Assembly (NCBI GenBank): GCA_903837495.1
Contig: CAILUT010000023.1
Coordinates: forward strand, 1 to 64,000
Source: an uncultured Flavobacteriales bacterium
GTDB lineage: Bacteria; Bacteroidota; Bacteroidia; CAIKAF01
Reading direction: 5' to 3'
DNA: 64,000 bases
The notes below the pieces were generated by a model. It ran no database searches. It saw only the letters and a program-made list of their open reading frames with translations, and had not been told where the DNA came from. Both the position numbers and the translations under genes were made by a program. This document shows positions 1 to 9,178 of the stretch, one piece after another. Each line of letters begins with the position of its first letter. The stretch's first letter is position 1.

Positions 1-36
1 GGACTGCGGACTACCTGTGAAAGCCCGCAGCCGCCC
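1..36 (+). repeat. Truncated 3' end of the ~145-bp dispersed rod-hairpin repeat (copy A)
   Basis: GGACTGCGGACTACCTGTGAAAGCCCGCAGCCGCCC matches the 3' ends of the other copies; followed by A-rich sequence. Confidence 0.85.
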
Positions 37-61
37 AAAAGAAAATTCCTAAAAAACGAGG

Positions 62-2236
62 TTAAGGAACAATGACCCAGCGGAAACTGTGCACGGTTCC
101 GGCCGATTCAATTTGAACGATGTACAGCCCCGGTTTGGAGTTGTGCAGTTGAATTTCGTTGCCCTGTAGGCTGGCGTAAACTTGCCTACCGTCGCTGTAA
201 AACACCTGAAAACGGGTTGAATTTAGCTGGGGAGCCACGATGCTGCCGCTGCCTTGCCGAGCTGGATTGGGCACAATTTTTATGCCTTGTTCCCAATTGC
301 TTAGCCCCGAACTGGGCAGGTTGTTGATGCTGAAATCGGCGTTCGAGATGTCGTAAAAGATGTTGCCAACGCTTTCGACCATGACCCGCGCTTGGGTAAT
401 AAGCGTGGGTTCGTTCGGGAAAAAAGGCAATACCAAGGTCTCTTGCCCGTCGTTGCCGGTAGCCGAAACCAGCGTGTAGGGATAGGTGTAGCCCCCGTCG
501 GTGGACAGCAAAATGTTGACCTGGCTGCAGTTGACCGGAGTTTGATCGGTATTGGCAACATCCCAAGCGATGGTAACCAGCGAATCGGTTGCCCATTGCA
601 TCTGGTTGGTGTTGGGATTGCTGACCAAAAATGGCCCCGATAGCGCCGTAGCATCGTAGTTTACTTGCTGGTAGCTGACTCCCCCGCCGTTGGGTTGGTT
701 GTCGCGGACCGTAACCCTGAAATCCATGGCACGGGTGTAGGTTGGCAGTTTTTCAAGGGCCGAATTGGCATTGCTCACCACAAAGCTGAGTCGTGGAAAC
801 CAGCGGGTGGGGCTGTTGCTGGGGGGCAAGGACACAAACAGGGGCGGAGTTCCGGTGCTGGGGGTGCTGGCCAGGTCAATGGAACTGCCGCGGTTGTACT
901 GTTCCCAGCAATACGTTAGCGTGTCGCCGTCGGCATCGCTGCCGGCCGCTGTTAGCTTAAAGGGCGTGCCAATGGGGAAAAAGGTTGCTGGGGTTTGTTG
1001 CCCGTTCACGGTGGGAGGCGTGTTGCCGGTGGGCGAGGTGGCCGCGCAGTTGCCCCCGGTACCTTGCAAAAAGGTGAGCATGGTTTGGTAGCTGCGCACG
1101 TGGAAATAATCGTCGGAATTGTTGCTGACGTTGTCGGCATCGCAAATGCCGGCATAGGCCATTATGGTGCTTCCGCTGCCGGGCTCGTAGGCGTTTTGGC
1201 TAGACCTGTTGCCGCTGCAGGAACCCAAGCTGGAGTTAAAGGTGTGGCTGCCGTTGAATTGGTGTCCAATTTCATGGGCCACATAATCGACGTAAAAGGG
1301 GTCGCCAATGGGGTTGTTTAGGCCGGTTACGCCTTGGGCTTTTGAATTGGTGCACACCGAGGCGAGCGAGGCGATGCCGCCGCCACCCGTGCTAAATACA
1401 TGCCCAATGTCGTAGTTGGCCGATCCAATTACGGCATTGACGTTGGATTGGTTTTCGCCCAGCATGGTAAATCCGTCGTTGTTGGTGTAGGGGTCGGTAA
1501 CGGTGCTGGTGTAAATCAGCGTGTCGGTGTTGGGAATCAGCAGCATGCGGACGGCCAAATCGCGTTCGTAAATTCCATTCACTCGATTTATGGCAGTAAC
1601 CATGGCGGCTAAGGCTCCTGTTGGGCCTCCGTGGTAATTGGTGTATTCGGCGGTTGCCGCAAGGGCCAATCGGTAGGTGCGCAGGGTTCCTCCGTTCGGA
1701 TTTGTGGAAAATGGATCAAAAACAGGGTCGTCAATGAGGCCTTCCTGATCTTGCAGTCCACATTCAAACGCGTGTGGGTTGGGCAGGTCGGACTTAAAGT
1801 ATGCCATGTGCCATACGGCATTGGTTGGCGAAACAGGGTCAATGTACCAATCGCCGTTTGGGCTCAACACTTGAACATGAAAACCTTGGGGGGTTTGGTC
1901 GGCCCGAACCACAGCACTGGGCTCGCTTTCCAATCGGCCATACCACGTCGAAATGCCCAGGTCTGCTTGCTTTCGGGCATCGGCCATAACGGCATAAGGC
2001 ATCAGGTTGGCCATAACCCAATTGCCAGAAGGGTGGGGTAGAGGAAGCCGTAGGCTTGAGCTGTTGGTGTTTTCAAGGGGAAGCCTCGCATGTTTCAGAT
2101 GGCTTGCTTGTTGGGGTTTAAGCACCGCGTTTTGCTTCAGCTCAAGGGGGATTTCAGATTTAGCCACAAATTGAAAAGGCGATTGGGCCGAGGCGGTTAA
2201 GGCCGCAAGCAGAAAAAAAGAAAACAGGTGTTTCAT
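62..2236 (-). CDS. Secreted reprolysin-like zinc metalloprotease with T9SS C-terminal sorting domain
   Basis: 724 aa; signal peptide; HEIGHQFNGSH zinc motif; C-terminal 'KIVPNPARQ...GLYIVQIES' sorting-domain pattern. Confidence 0.88.
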   Translation of the reverse strand: MKHLFSFFLLAALTASAQSPFQFVAKSEIPLELKQNAVLKPQQASHLKHARLPLENTNSSSLRLPLPHPSGNWVMANLMPYAVMADARKQADLGISTWYGRLESEPSAVVRADQTPQGFHVQVLSPNGDWYIDPVSPTNAVWHMAYFKSDLPNPHAFECGLQDQEGLIDDPVFDPFSTNPNGGTLRTYRLALAATAEYTNYHGGPTGALAAMVTAINRVNGIYERDLAVRMLLIPNTDTLIYTSTVTDPYTNNDGFTMLGENQSNVNAVIGSANYDIGHVFSTGGGGIASLASVCTNSKAQGVTGLNNPIGDPFYVDYVAHEIGHQFNGSHTFNSSLGSCSGNRSSQNAYEPGSGSTIMAYAGICDADNVSNNSDDYFHVRSYQTMLTFLQGTGGNCAATSPTGNTPPTVNGQQTPATFFPIGTPFKLTAAGSDADGDTLTYCWEQYNRGSSIDLASTPSTGTPPLFVSLPPSNSPTRWFPRLSFVVSNANSALEKLPTYTRAMDFRVTVRDNQPNGGGVSYQQVNYDATALSGPFLVSNPNTNQMQWATDSLVTIAWDVANTDQTPVNCSQVNILLSTDGGYTYPYTLVSATGNDGQETLVLPFFPNEPTLITQARVMVESVGNIFYDISNADFSINNLPSSGLSNWEQGIKIVPNPARQGSGSIVAPQLNSTRFQVFYSDGRQVYASLQGNEIQLHNSKPGLYIVQIESAGTVHSFRWVIVP

Positions 2237-2835
2237 GCGTTGGGTTGAATTGAGGGGTGTTTCATCCAGGCTTGTATGTACTTGCCCAGGATGTCGAATT
2301 CTAGGTTAATGGTATCGCCAATGCTCAGTTGGTGTAAATTGGTGTGGTTCCAGGTGTAGGGAATGATGGCCACCGAGAATTGCCCGGGTTGGCTATCGAC
2401 CACGGTTAGGCTGATTCCGTTCAGGGCAATGGATCCTTTGGGAACGGTTAGGTGGTTTGGCATGGTGTATTGAATGCCGATTAAGAAACTTCCGGCTTGG
2501 TTTTCGATGGATTGAATGGTTCCGGTGCCGTCGATGTGGCCCTGAACGATGTGCCCGTCAAAGCGGCCATGGGCCGGCATGCAGCGTTCAATGTTTAAGG
2601 TATCGCCGACTTTTTTGGATCCCAAATTGGTTTTGATTCGGGTTTCGTAAATGGCGGTTACGGTATAGCTGTTGTCTTGAATTCCATCAACGGTTAAGCA
2701 CACCCCGTCGTGGCTAATGCTTTGGTCAATTTTGAATTCCGATTTTAAAGGGCATGCGAGGCGAAAAGTTATGTTCTCTTCGTTGGGAAGGATTTCCAGA
2801 ATTTCGGCTTGGCTTTCTATGATTCCGGTAAACAT
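2233..2835 (-). CDS. ribE: Riboflavin synthase alpha subunit
   Basis: MFTGIIES start, duplicated lumazine-binding domains (VCLTV...GHIVQGHIDGTG...GSIALNGISLTV). Confidence 0.93.
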   Translation of the reverse strand: MFTGIIESQAEILEILPNEENITFRLACPLKSEFKIDQSISHDGVCLTVDGIQDNSYTVTAIYETRIKTNLGSKKVGDTLNIERCMPAHGRFDGHIVQGHIDGTGTIQSIENQAGSFLIGIQYTMPNHLTVPKGSIALNGISLTVVDSQPGQFSVAIIPYTWNHTNLHQLSIGDTINLEFDILGKYIQAWMKHPSIQPNA

Positions 2836-2930
2836 AAAATCAAGGGTTAAGGCCTTTGGCACACGGCCTTGGCAGAATATAGACTATCTAAACAAGTGAA
2901 AATTTGTTTTGTTGTTCAAAGAAACAAAAA

Positions 2931-2956
2931 AAAAGGCCGAGAAACCTCGGCCTTTT
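2931..2956. terminator. Intrinsic terminator-like hairpin, possibly bidirectional
   Basis: aaaaggccgag-aaac-ctcggcctttt perfect inverted repeat between genes. Confidence 0.75.
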
Positions 2957-2978
2957 CAAGTTTAAAATGCAATTATAA

Positions 2979-4910
2979 TCAATGGCGTACCACCAATCGA
3001 GTGCTCATTTCCATGTTGCCAGAAATCAACCGCACCAAATATAGGCCGTCGGCCCACTGAGCCGTTGGAAGGCTAAGTTGTTGGTCGCCTTGACCAAAAG
3101 TTTGGTCGGTGGTGGCAAAAACGGTCGAGCCCAAGGCATTCACCACTTCAACCCGACCATTGAAATCGGCATTTAGGTTAAAGCGCAGGGTTGCCTGCTG
3201 GTTGGCTGGGTTGGGGTAGGTAACCATGGAGTTTTGACTTACAGGGATAACCTCTTCTACGCCCATGTTTTTTTCTTGGATAAGGATGTTGTCGATAAAC
3301 AGGTTGTCGCCAAAATCAGATACACCACGGAAGCGAATCAGAACATCGCTTAAACCGCCGGCTCCTGCCATAGCGGCAAGTTCGGTTCTCCAATCGGCAG
3401 CAGCAGGAATAAATTGCGATTGGGGGTTGCTAATGGGAGTTGCCGTTTGCAAGGCTGTTCCGGCTTTGTTGTAGAATTCAACCCAAGTGGAACCGCAGTT
3501 GGTAGAATAAGACACGATCAAACGGTCGTTTTCAGGTGTTGCCACGGTGTAGTATGTGTAAGCTTCGTCGAATTTAAGTTCTGGGGTGGTAAAACCAGAA
3601 AGGTCGTAGCGTGCAGTATACAAATTGGCAACGGTTCCAGAAGGCATGTTCCAGAAGAAGCAACGCATGAATTTAGATGCACCGTTGTTGATGGATACCC
3701 AGCCCCAGCCGTTTGCGCCGGGGGTGTTTTCAATGATGTAGCTGCTGGGGAAAACGCTGCCTTCAAAGTCAACGGTGTTTGACATTACGCTGGGTGCTGC
3801 CGACATTTGGAATGTGGCAGATGCTTGGCCAATGGCGTTCGTAGCTCCGTTGTTGTTGATGTTGGTCAACCAAACATTCAAAGCGTGGGCACCACCGCTT
3901 ACGCCGGTAATGGCAGGAATGGAAACGTTGGCCGTTCCGTTGGGAGCAATGTTGCCGGAGAAGGGAAGGGTAGAGGTGCTGCCGTTGTCCACTTGGTAAT
4001 TAACAGTAGCCGAGGTGATGGGGTTGCTGCCGATGTTGCTGATGGTGGCGCTTGCGTTGTTCAAATCGCCGCTGCAATTGATGGCAGGGCTGTTGGTGGT
4101 TACCGCGCTTACAGCAGCGTAGTTTGGAACCGGTATTGGAGCGCTGTAGCCTGCTTGGTACACTTGTTTGCTTGCATTGTTTTGAATAAAAGCAACCACA
4201 GCTACTTCAGGGATTTTGTAGATGTACGAAGGCAAAGGCACGGTCCAAGAATAGGCATCTTGTTGACCTGGCAACCAGTTGCTTGACAGGGTGGTTCCAT
4301 TTGCGTCGGGGTACATTTTGCGTACTACGCCTTTGAACGAAGTTTCGCCGTTTGAACCGGGAGCGGTAGCAAAGGTGATGGTTTTTTCGGTGAGGGCTAC
4401 GTGCAGTTTAACTAGGCCAGACCCAAGCAGCAGCGAGTCGGTGCAGTTGATTGCAACGGAAATCGTTACGCTATCTAGGTTGGGGTGGACGGTGTGGGTT
4501 ACGGTCAAATCGAAAGGAGAGGTAACGGCATAGCGCGAATTGATGGCGTTTTGGCTTAGGTTTGCCAAAGCGCCCGAATAATTGCTGCCGGCGAAGGCGG
4601 TTCCGTCCAAAGCACCCCAGGGCACTCCATTCACTGCATAATAGGAAGTCCGTGCAGAAATATCTCCAGGATTTTGGGCATTCATGGGGTCGGTACCAGG
4701 AAAATTGGTTTGGTATTTAATGGCCACCATTTTAGCCGGATTGTTGGGGGCACTGTTGGTGGCCGTCAACGTGTTGTAGTTGGGATTTTGGCTGGCACAA
4801 GGAGGGCAGCTTGCGTTTGAAAAGCCTTCGGCCAAAACCAAACGTTGGCTCTGACCCATAACCATCATTCCCATGCTAAGGGCCAATGCAGTTGTAACTA
4901 ATAATCTCAT
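2979..4910 (-). CDS. Omp28-like secreted protein (CPPC thioredoxin-like N-terminus) with T9SS sorting domain
   Basis: 643 aa, signal peptide, EGFSNASCPPCASQNP motif, C-terminal 'YPNPANQQATLRF...GLYLVRLISGN'. Confidence 0.8.
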   Translation of the reverse strand: MRLLVTTALALSMGMMVMGQSQRLVLAEGFSNASCPPCASQNPNYNTLTATNSAPNNPAKMVAIKYQTNFPGTDPMNAQNPGDISARTSYYAVNGVPWGALDGTAFAGSNYSGALANLSQNAINSRYAVTSPFDLTVTHTVHPNLDSVTISVAINCTDSLLLGSGLVKLHVALTEKTITFATAPGSNGETSFKGVVRKMYPDANGTTLSSNWLPGQQDAYSWTVPLPSYIYKIPEVAVVAFIQNNASKQVYQAGYSAPIPVPNYAAVSAVTTNSPAINCSGDLNNASATISNIGSNPITSATVNYQVDNGSTSTLPFSGNIAPNGTANVSIPAITGVSGGAHALNVWLTNINNNGATNAIGQASATFQMSAAPSVMSNTVDFEGSVFPSSYIIENTPGANGWGWVSINNGASKFMRCFFWNMPSGTVANLYTARYDLSGFTTPELKFDEAYTYYTVATPENDRLIVSYSTNCGSTWVEFYNKAGTALQTATPISNPQSQFIPAAADWRTELAAMAGAGGLSDVLIRFRGVSDFGDNLFIDNILIQEKNMGVEEVIPVSQNSMVTYPNPANQQATLRFNLNADFNGRVEVVNALGSTVFATTDQTFGQGDQQLSLPTAQWADGLYLVRLISGNMEMSTRLVVRH

Positions 4911-5002
4911 AGGTTTAGGTGTTTCTATTTAGCTTCAATGTTACGGAAAAATAAATTAAACATGAAAGAAAGGGGCCAATTATTTCCGCAATCCCCCAAA
5001 AA

Positions 5003-5749
5003 TCATTTAAACAATTTTTTCATTAGGGGCGTGGCAAAAACAAAATCACGCACTTCCGGTACTTCGGCGGTGATGATGGTATTTGAATCGCCCGTCCAAA
5101 CCACATTTCCTTTGAAAATAAACGCAATGTGGTCGCCAATTTCTAGAACCGAGTTCATGTCGTGGGTATTGACTACGGTTACCGTTTTGTATTCTTGGGT
5201 AATTTCTTGAATTAGGGCATCAATGACCAGCGAGGTTCTGGGGTCTAAGCCCGAGTTGGGTTCGTCGAAGAACAGGTATTTGGGGTTTAGGGCAATGGCA
5301 CGCGCAATGGCGACGCGCTTTTTCATGCCCCCGCTTATTTCCGCGGGGTACTTGGCATGGGCCTGAGGCAAATTGACGCGGTTTAAGCAAAAATTCACCC
5401 GGTCGTCCAGTTCAGATTTCGACATGTTGGTGAACATTCGAAGGGGGAAAGCGACGTTTTCTTCTACGGTCATCGAATCAAACAAGGCTCCACCCTGAAA
5501 AACCATGCCGATTTCTTTCCGAATCGCCATTTTCTCTTCTAAACTGGAGTGGGTAAAAGGCCGCCCCGAATACAGAATCTCTCCCTTGGTGGGTGTTTCT
5601 AAGCCAACAGCGCATTTCATTAAAACCGTTTTTCCGCTTCCAGATTGCCCAATAATTAAATTGGTTTTTCCTTCTTCAAAAGTCAGATTGACGTTGGTCA
5701 AAATTTCTTTGTCTCCGAAGTTTTTATACAATCCTATTATTTCGATCAC
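5003..5749 (-). CDS. MlaF-like ABC transporter ATP-binding protein
   Basis: Walker A GQSGSGKT, signature SGGMKKR, Walker B YLFFDEPNSGLDP; paired with MlaE-type permease. Confidence 0.9.
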   Translation of the reverse strand: MIEIIGLYKNFGDKEILTNVNLTFEEGKTNLIIGQSGSGKTVLMKCAVGLETPTKGEILYSGRPFTHSSLEEKMAIRKEIGMVFQGGALFDSMTVEENVAFPLRMFTNMSKSELDDRVNFCLNRVNLPQAHAKYPAEISGGMKKRVAIARAIALNPKYLFFDEPNSGLDPRTSLVIDALIQEITQEYKTVTVVNTHDMNSVLEIGDHIAFIFKGNVVWTGDSNTIITAEVPEVRDFVFATPLMKKLFK

Positions 5750-6519
5750 AGCAACAGAATTCGGGTTAGAATCAAATTCCAGAACAAGATGGCAATGCTG
5801 GCGTTCACCACAGCTTTGGTGCTGTTTTCGCCCACTTCTCGGCTGCCCCCTTCTACATAGTAGCCGCGGTAGGCACTGATGGAGGTTATAATGAAGGCAA
5901 ATACGATGCTTTTAATGATGGAATACACCACATTAAAGGGCCGAAAATCAAACAGAAGTCCCGTTAGATAGCTGGGCGGGTCTAACATGCCGGTAACCAA
6001 GCAGGCCAAATACCCCCCTAAAACACCCAGAAACATGCTCATTAAGGTCAATATTGGATTGATGAGCAGGGAAGCAGTAATTTTAGGTAGAATTAAATAG
6101 CTTGCCGAATTTACCCCCATGATTTCCAAGGCGTCAATTTGTTCGGTTACACGCATGGTGCCAATTTCTGAGGCAATGCTAGAACCCACCTTGCCCGCCA
6201 GGATCAACGCAACTACGGTCGAAGAAAATTCCAGAAAAACCGATTCCCGAGTGGCATAACCAATGGTTTCGCGGGGAATCAATGGGTTGTCGATGTTGGC
6301 CGCCATCTGAATGGCAATGACGGCACCCATAAACAGCGAAATAATGGCAACAATCCCTATAGAGCCTAGGCCCAATGCCTCTAACTCCCTAAAAAATTGT
6401 TCCCTGAAAAATTTGTTGCGTGCCGGATGTTTGAAGGTTCTAAACACCAACATGCAATACTTGCCGAAATTCTCAAAAAAACTCAAACCGATTTTTTTGC
6501 GAAGGTACGCAATGAACAA
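5746..6519 (-). CDS. MlaE-type ABC transporter permease
   Basis: MlaE family pattern (MGAVIAIQ...EIGTMRVTEQIDALEIMGVNSASYLILPK). Confidence 0.9.
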   Translation of the reverse strand: MFIAYLRKKIGLSFFENFGKYCMLVFRTFKHPARNKFFREQFFRELEALGLGSIGIVAIISLFMGAVIAIQMAANIDNPLIPRETIGYATRESVFLEFSSTVVALILAGKVGSSIASEIGTMRVTEQIDALEIMGVNSASYLILPKITASLLINPILTLMSMFLGVLGGYLACLVTGMLDPPSYLTGLLFDFRPFNVVYSIIKSIVFAFIITSISAYRGYYVEGGSREVGENSTKAVVNASIAILFWNLILTRILLL

Positions 6520-6555
6520 GCTCTTACCTAATTCTTCTGCCGGCCCTCAACCCAT

Positions 6556-7431
6556 TTAGGCAAATGAAGCCCTCTCTTTTATCATGTGCGAAGGCAAGGC
6601 CCCGTGGTATTCAGCATACATTTTTGAAAATTTACTGACGCTGGTGTATCCAATCCGGTAAGCCACCTCTGAAACGTTGTATTTGCCCGAACTTAGATGG
6701 GCTTTTGCCCGGTCTAACCTCAGGTTTAAATAATGCCGATATACCGAAATTCCCATTTCGTGCCGAAAGGCGATTTTTAACTTCGAAACGCTAACGGCCA
6801 AGGTTTTTGCTATGGCGTCCAGGGTTAAAGGCTCCCCTTCTAAATGTTGTTCTATAAGCCGATTCGTCTGCGAAACCAACCATTTGCCTCGACCCATTTC
6901 TACCTTGTACAGCAAATGCTGTACGCCCTCCCATTCGCCAAGCAACACAACAAAAAAGCCATACAGGTCTATTTTGCTGGGTTCAAGCCGCCTTTCCTGA
7001 ATAAGAAGCTGCCCCTGCCGAATCAGCATTGAGGTTGAAATTTGGGCATCGCAATAGGGTAAATACCCGCCGACCGATTTGATTTTTTGTTTTTGTACCG
7101 AATTAAAACGCTGTAGGGTTGAGGTAAGCCAACTGGATTTTCCAATCAACATCAAATGCTGTCCCGCCTTTAAACATCCAGCCCTGTCTCCATCCTGTGT
7201 TTCCTCTGATGTACAATACTGGGTTTGAAGGGTCGAGAGCCCCAATGCTTGATAGCAGGAAATTAAAAAGCTGCCCTCAGGCAGCAACAGCCCCAGGTTG
7301 CCGCTCGCTTCTTCCAACACTTCCAAATGCACAAAATACAGCTGTTCGGTTTCCAATTCGGTGGCTGAAATCAGGTGGAACCCTGCCTGATTGCAAAAAT
7401 TGTGGATTTTTTTTTCAAATATTTGCGGCAT
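6556..7431 (-). CDS. AraC family transcriptional regulator
   Basis: C-terminal double HTH (LAVSVSKLKIAFRHEMGISVYRHYLNLRLDRAKAHL...VAYRIGYTSVSKFSKMYAEYHG). Confidence 0.85.
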   Translation of the reverse strand: MPQIFEKKIHNFCNQAGFHLISATELETEQLYFVHLEVLEEASGNLGLLLPEGSFLISCYQALGLSTLQTQYCTSEETQDGDRAGCLKAGQHLMLIGKSSWLTSTLQRFNSVQKQKIKSVGGYLPYCDAQISTSMLIRQGQLLIQERRLEPSKIDLYGFFVVLLGEWEGVQHLLYKVEMGRGKWLVSQTNRLIEQHLEGEPLTLDAIAKTLAVSVSKLKIAFRHEMGISVYRHYLNLRLDRAKAHLSSGKYNVSEVAYRIGYTSVSKFSKMYAEYHGALPSHMIKERASFA

Positions 7432-7535
7432 GCTTCAACTTCCTTTTTGTTTTTTGGGCACTTTAAATGTAACTCCAGCATCAAAGGGACGGCATTTTAA
7501 TGTTGTATTGAATTCGGTTTTCATCGCATCTTCGT

Positions 7536-8567
7536 TTGTTTTTCCTTTTTCGGGAATCTAAATTCCAAAAAATGGAAAAAGCAGGGATTTTTGATGGCAG
7601 TGTACGGTCAAATGCCCCCGCAAAACACACATGGATTCGAACCGATGGCGACCGACACCTCGGTTTTGGCCACCTACTTCGCTGCCAAGCCTTGTCCGCA
7701 TACCTTCCTGAGTTTACTTTTTTAATTTCAGAATCCTCCACGCCTTTTCTGCCCCAGGGCATTCCCTACCTTAATGTGGGGAGCGATTTCTCGGTGGCTG
7801 AGGCGGAACATTTGTCCAGCCTGATTCAACCCGGCGACCTGTTGGTGGTCGATTCCTACCAGGCAACACCCAATTACGTGCATGCCGCCCGCAGCCTGGG
7901 CCTTAAAACCCTTCAAATCAATGACCTGCCTCAGATGGCCCTTCCTGTAGATGTACTTTTAAACCATTGTCCAGGGCTAAGCCCCGCCGATTTTCCAGCC
8001 AATCCCCACACCGATTATTGGCTTGGATTGGAATACCGTTTGCTTCGCCCCGAATTTCAGCAGCCTTCTGCCCCATTTAACTCCGCACAACCGCCTCATT
8101 TGTTTGTTTGCTTCGGAGGCACCGACGGCGGATCCCTGATCCGCAACGCCTTAGATTGGGCCGCAGGCCTAAGTCCAACGTTCCGGGTTTCTGCCGTTGT
8201 GGCCGATCCCCAATCCCATATTTCCTCTATTTTCCCAGGCTTGACCTTGCATTCCAATCTGAATGCCGCACAAATGAAATCCCTAATAGTCGATTGCACC
8301 TTAGCCTGGGTGCCATCCAGCACCCTAGCTCTAGAATGTTTGGTTGCTGGTTTGCCTATGATCATTGGCATGACGGCCGATAATCAAGCCTTTTTGCACC
8401 GAGGGCTTCAGCAGTTCCCCGCCGTAGCTTCCATCGATTCTTGGCATTCGGTGCACCCACCTGCCCTGATTGAGTTGTCTCAGCAAATGGGCTTGTTAAC
8501 GCCGGGCAAGCGGCCCATTCCCTCAACAAGCCAACTCCCCGCCAAACTTCATACATTGCTTTTTTAG
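7536..8567 (+). CDS. PseG-like glycosyltransferase-fold protein (UDP-sugar hydrolase family)
   Basis: RTDGDRHLGFGHLLRCQALS, LFVCFGGTDGGSLI, ALECLVAGLPMI; true start uncertain (7536 or 7572). Confidence 0.7.
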   Translation: MFFLFRESKFQKMEKAGIFDGSVRSNAPAKHTWIRTDGDRHLGFGHLLRCQALSAYLPEFTFLISESSTPFLPQGIPYLNVGSDFSVAEAEHLSSLIQPGDLLVVDSYQATPNYVHAARSLGLKTLQINDLPQMALPVDVLLNHCPGLSPADFPANPHTDYWLGLEYRLLRPEFQQPSAPFNSAQPPHLFVCFGGTDGGSLIRNALDWAAGLSPTFRVSAVVADPQSHISSIFPGLTLHSNLNAAQMKSLIVDCTLAWVPSSTLALECLVAGLPMIIGMTADNQAFLHRGLQQFPAVASIDSWHSVHPPALIELSQQMGLLTPGKRPIPSTSQLPAKLHTLLF

Positions 8568-8612
8568 AAAATGCCGCTAAGCCGGGTTTGCTAAGGCAGA
8601 ACCTAATGCCGT

Positions 8613-9131
8613 TTACTGAAAATCTCGAAACAATAAACTGGGCTGAACGCCTTTGTTGTTCTGGTATTTTCCGCTGGAATAGGTCTGATAGCTTCCCTCA
8701 ATGCTGTGGTAGAAAATTTGGCAAATTTGAACCCCCGCATAAATGCGTATGGGCTGCACACAAAACATCTCTAGCGTCCAAAATCCCTTAAATCCTACAT
8801 CTCCAAAACCGGCGGTAATGTACACAAACAGCCCCAAACGTCCAATGCTGCTTCGGCCTTCCAGCATGGGAACCAAACCCTGAGTCTCAGTGTACTCCAC
8901 CGTTCTGCCTAAATACAATTTTCCGGTTTCCAACAGCAAGCCTTCTTCTGGAATCTCCAAGGGACTTGCCGTGTTTTCCTCTTTCATGTCCAATGCATGC
9001 CGGTCGTAAATCAACAGGTCTTTATGCAAGGATAGGTTATAGGAATTTGGATTGATTCGATTTGGGTCAAAAGGTTCAATCACAATGTCTTTGCCCTGTC
9101 GGGCCGCTATTTCATTCCCAGAAAGTATCAT
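8613..9131 (-). CDS. dcd: dCTP deaminase
   Basis: NPNSYNLSLH, EGRSSIGRLGLFVYITAGFGDVGFKGFWTLE. Confidence 0.9.
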   Translation of the reverse strand: MILSGNEIAARQGKDIVIEPFDPNRINPNSYNLSLHKDLLIYDRHALDMKEENTASPLEIPEEGLLLETGKLYLGRTVEYTETQGLVPMLEGRSSIGRLGLFVYITAGFGDVGFKGFWTLEMFCVQPIRIYAGVQICQIFYHSIEGSYQTYSSGKYQNNKGVQPSLLFRDFQ

Positions 9132-9178
9132 GAATCCGATTTAATACGAAGGTAGGAATTCCCTGCTATATTTGCGGA

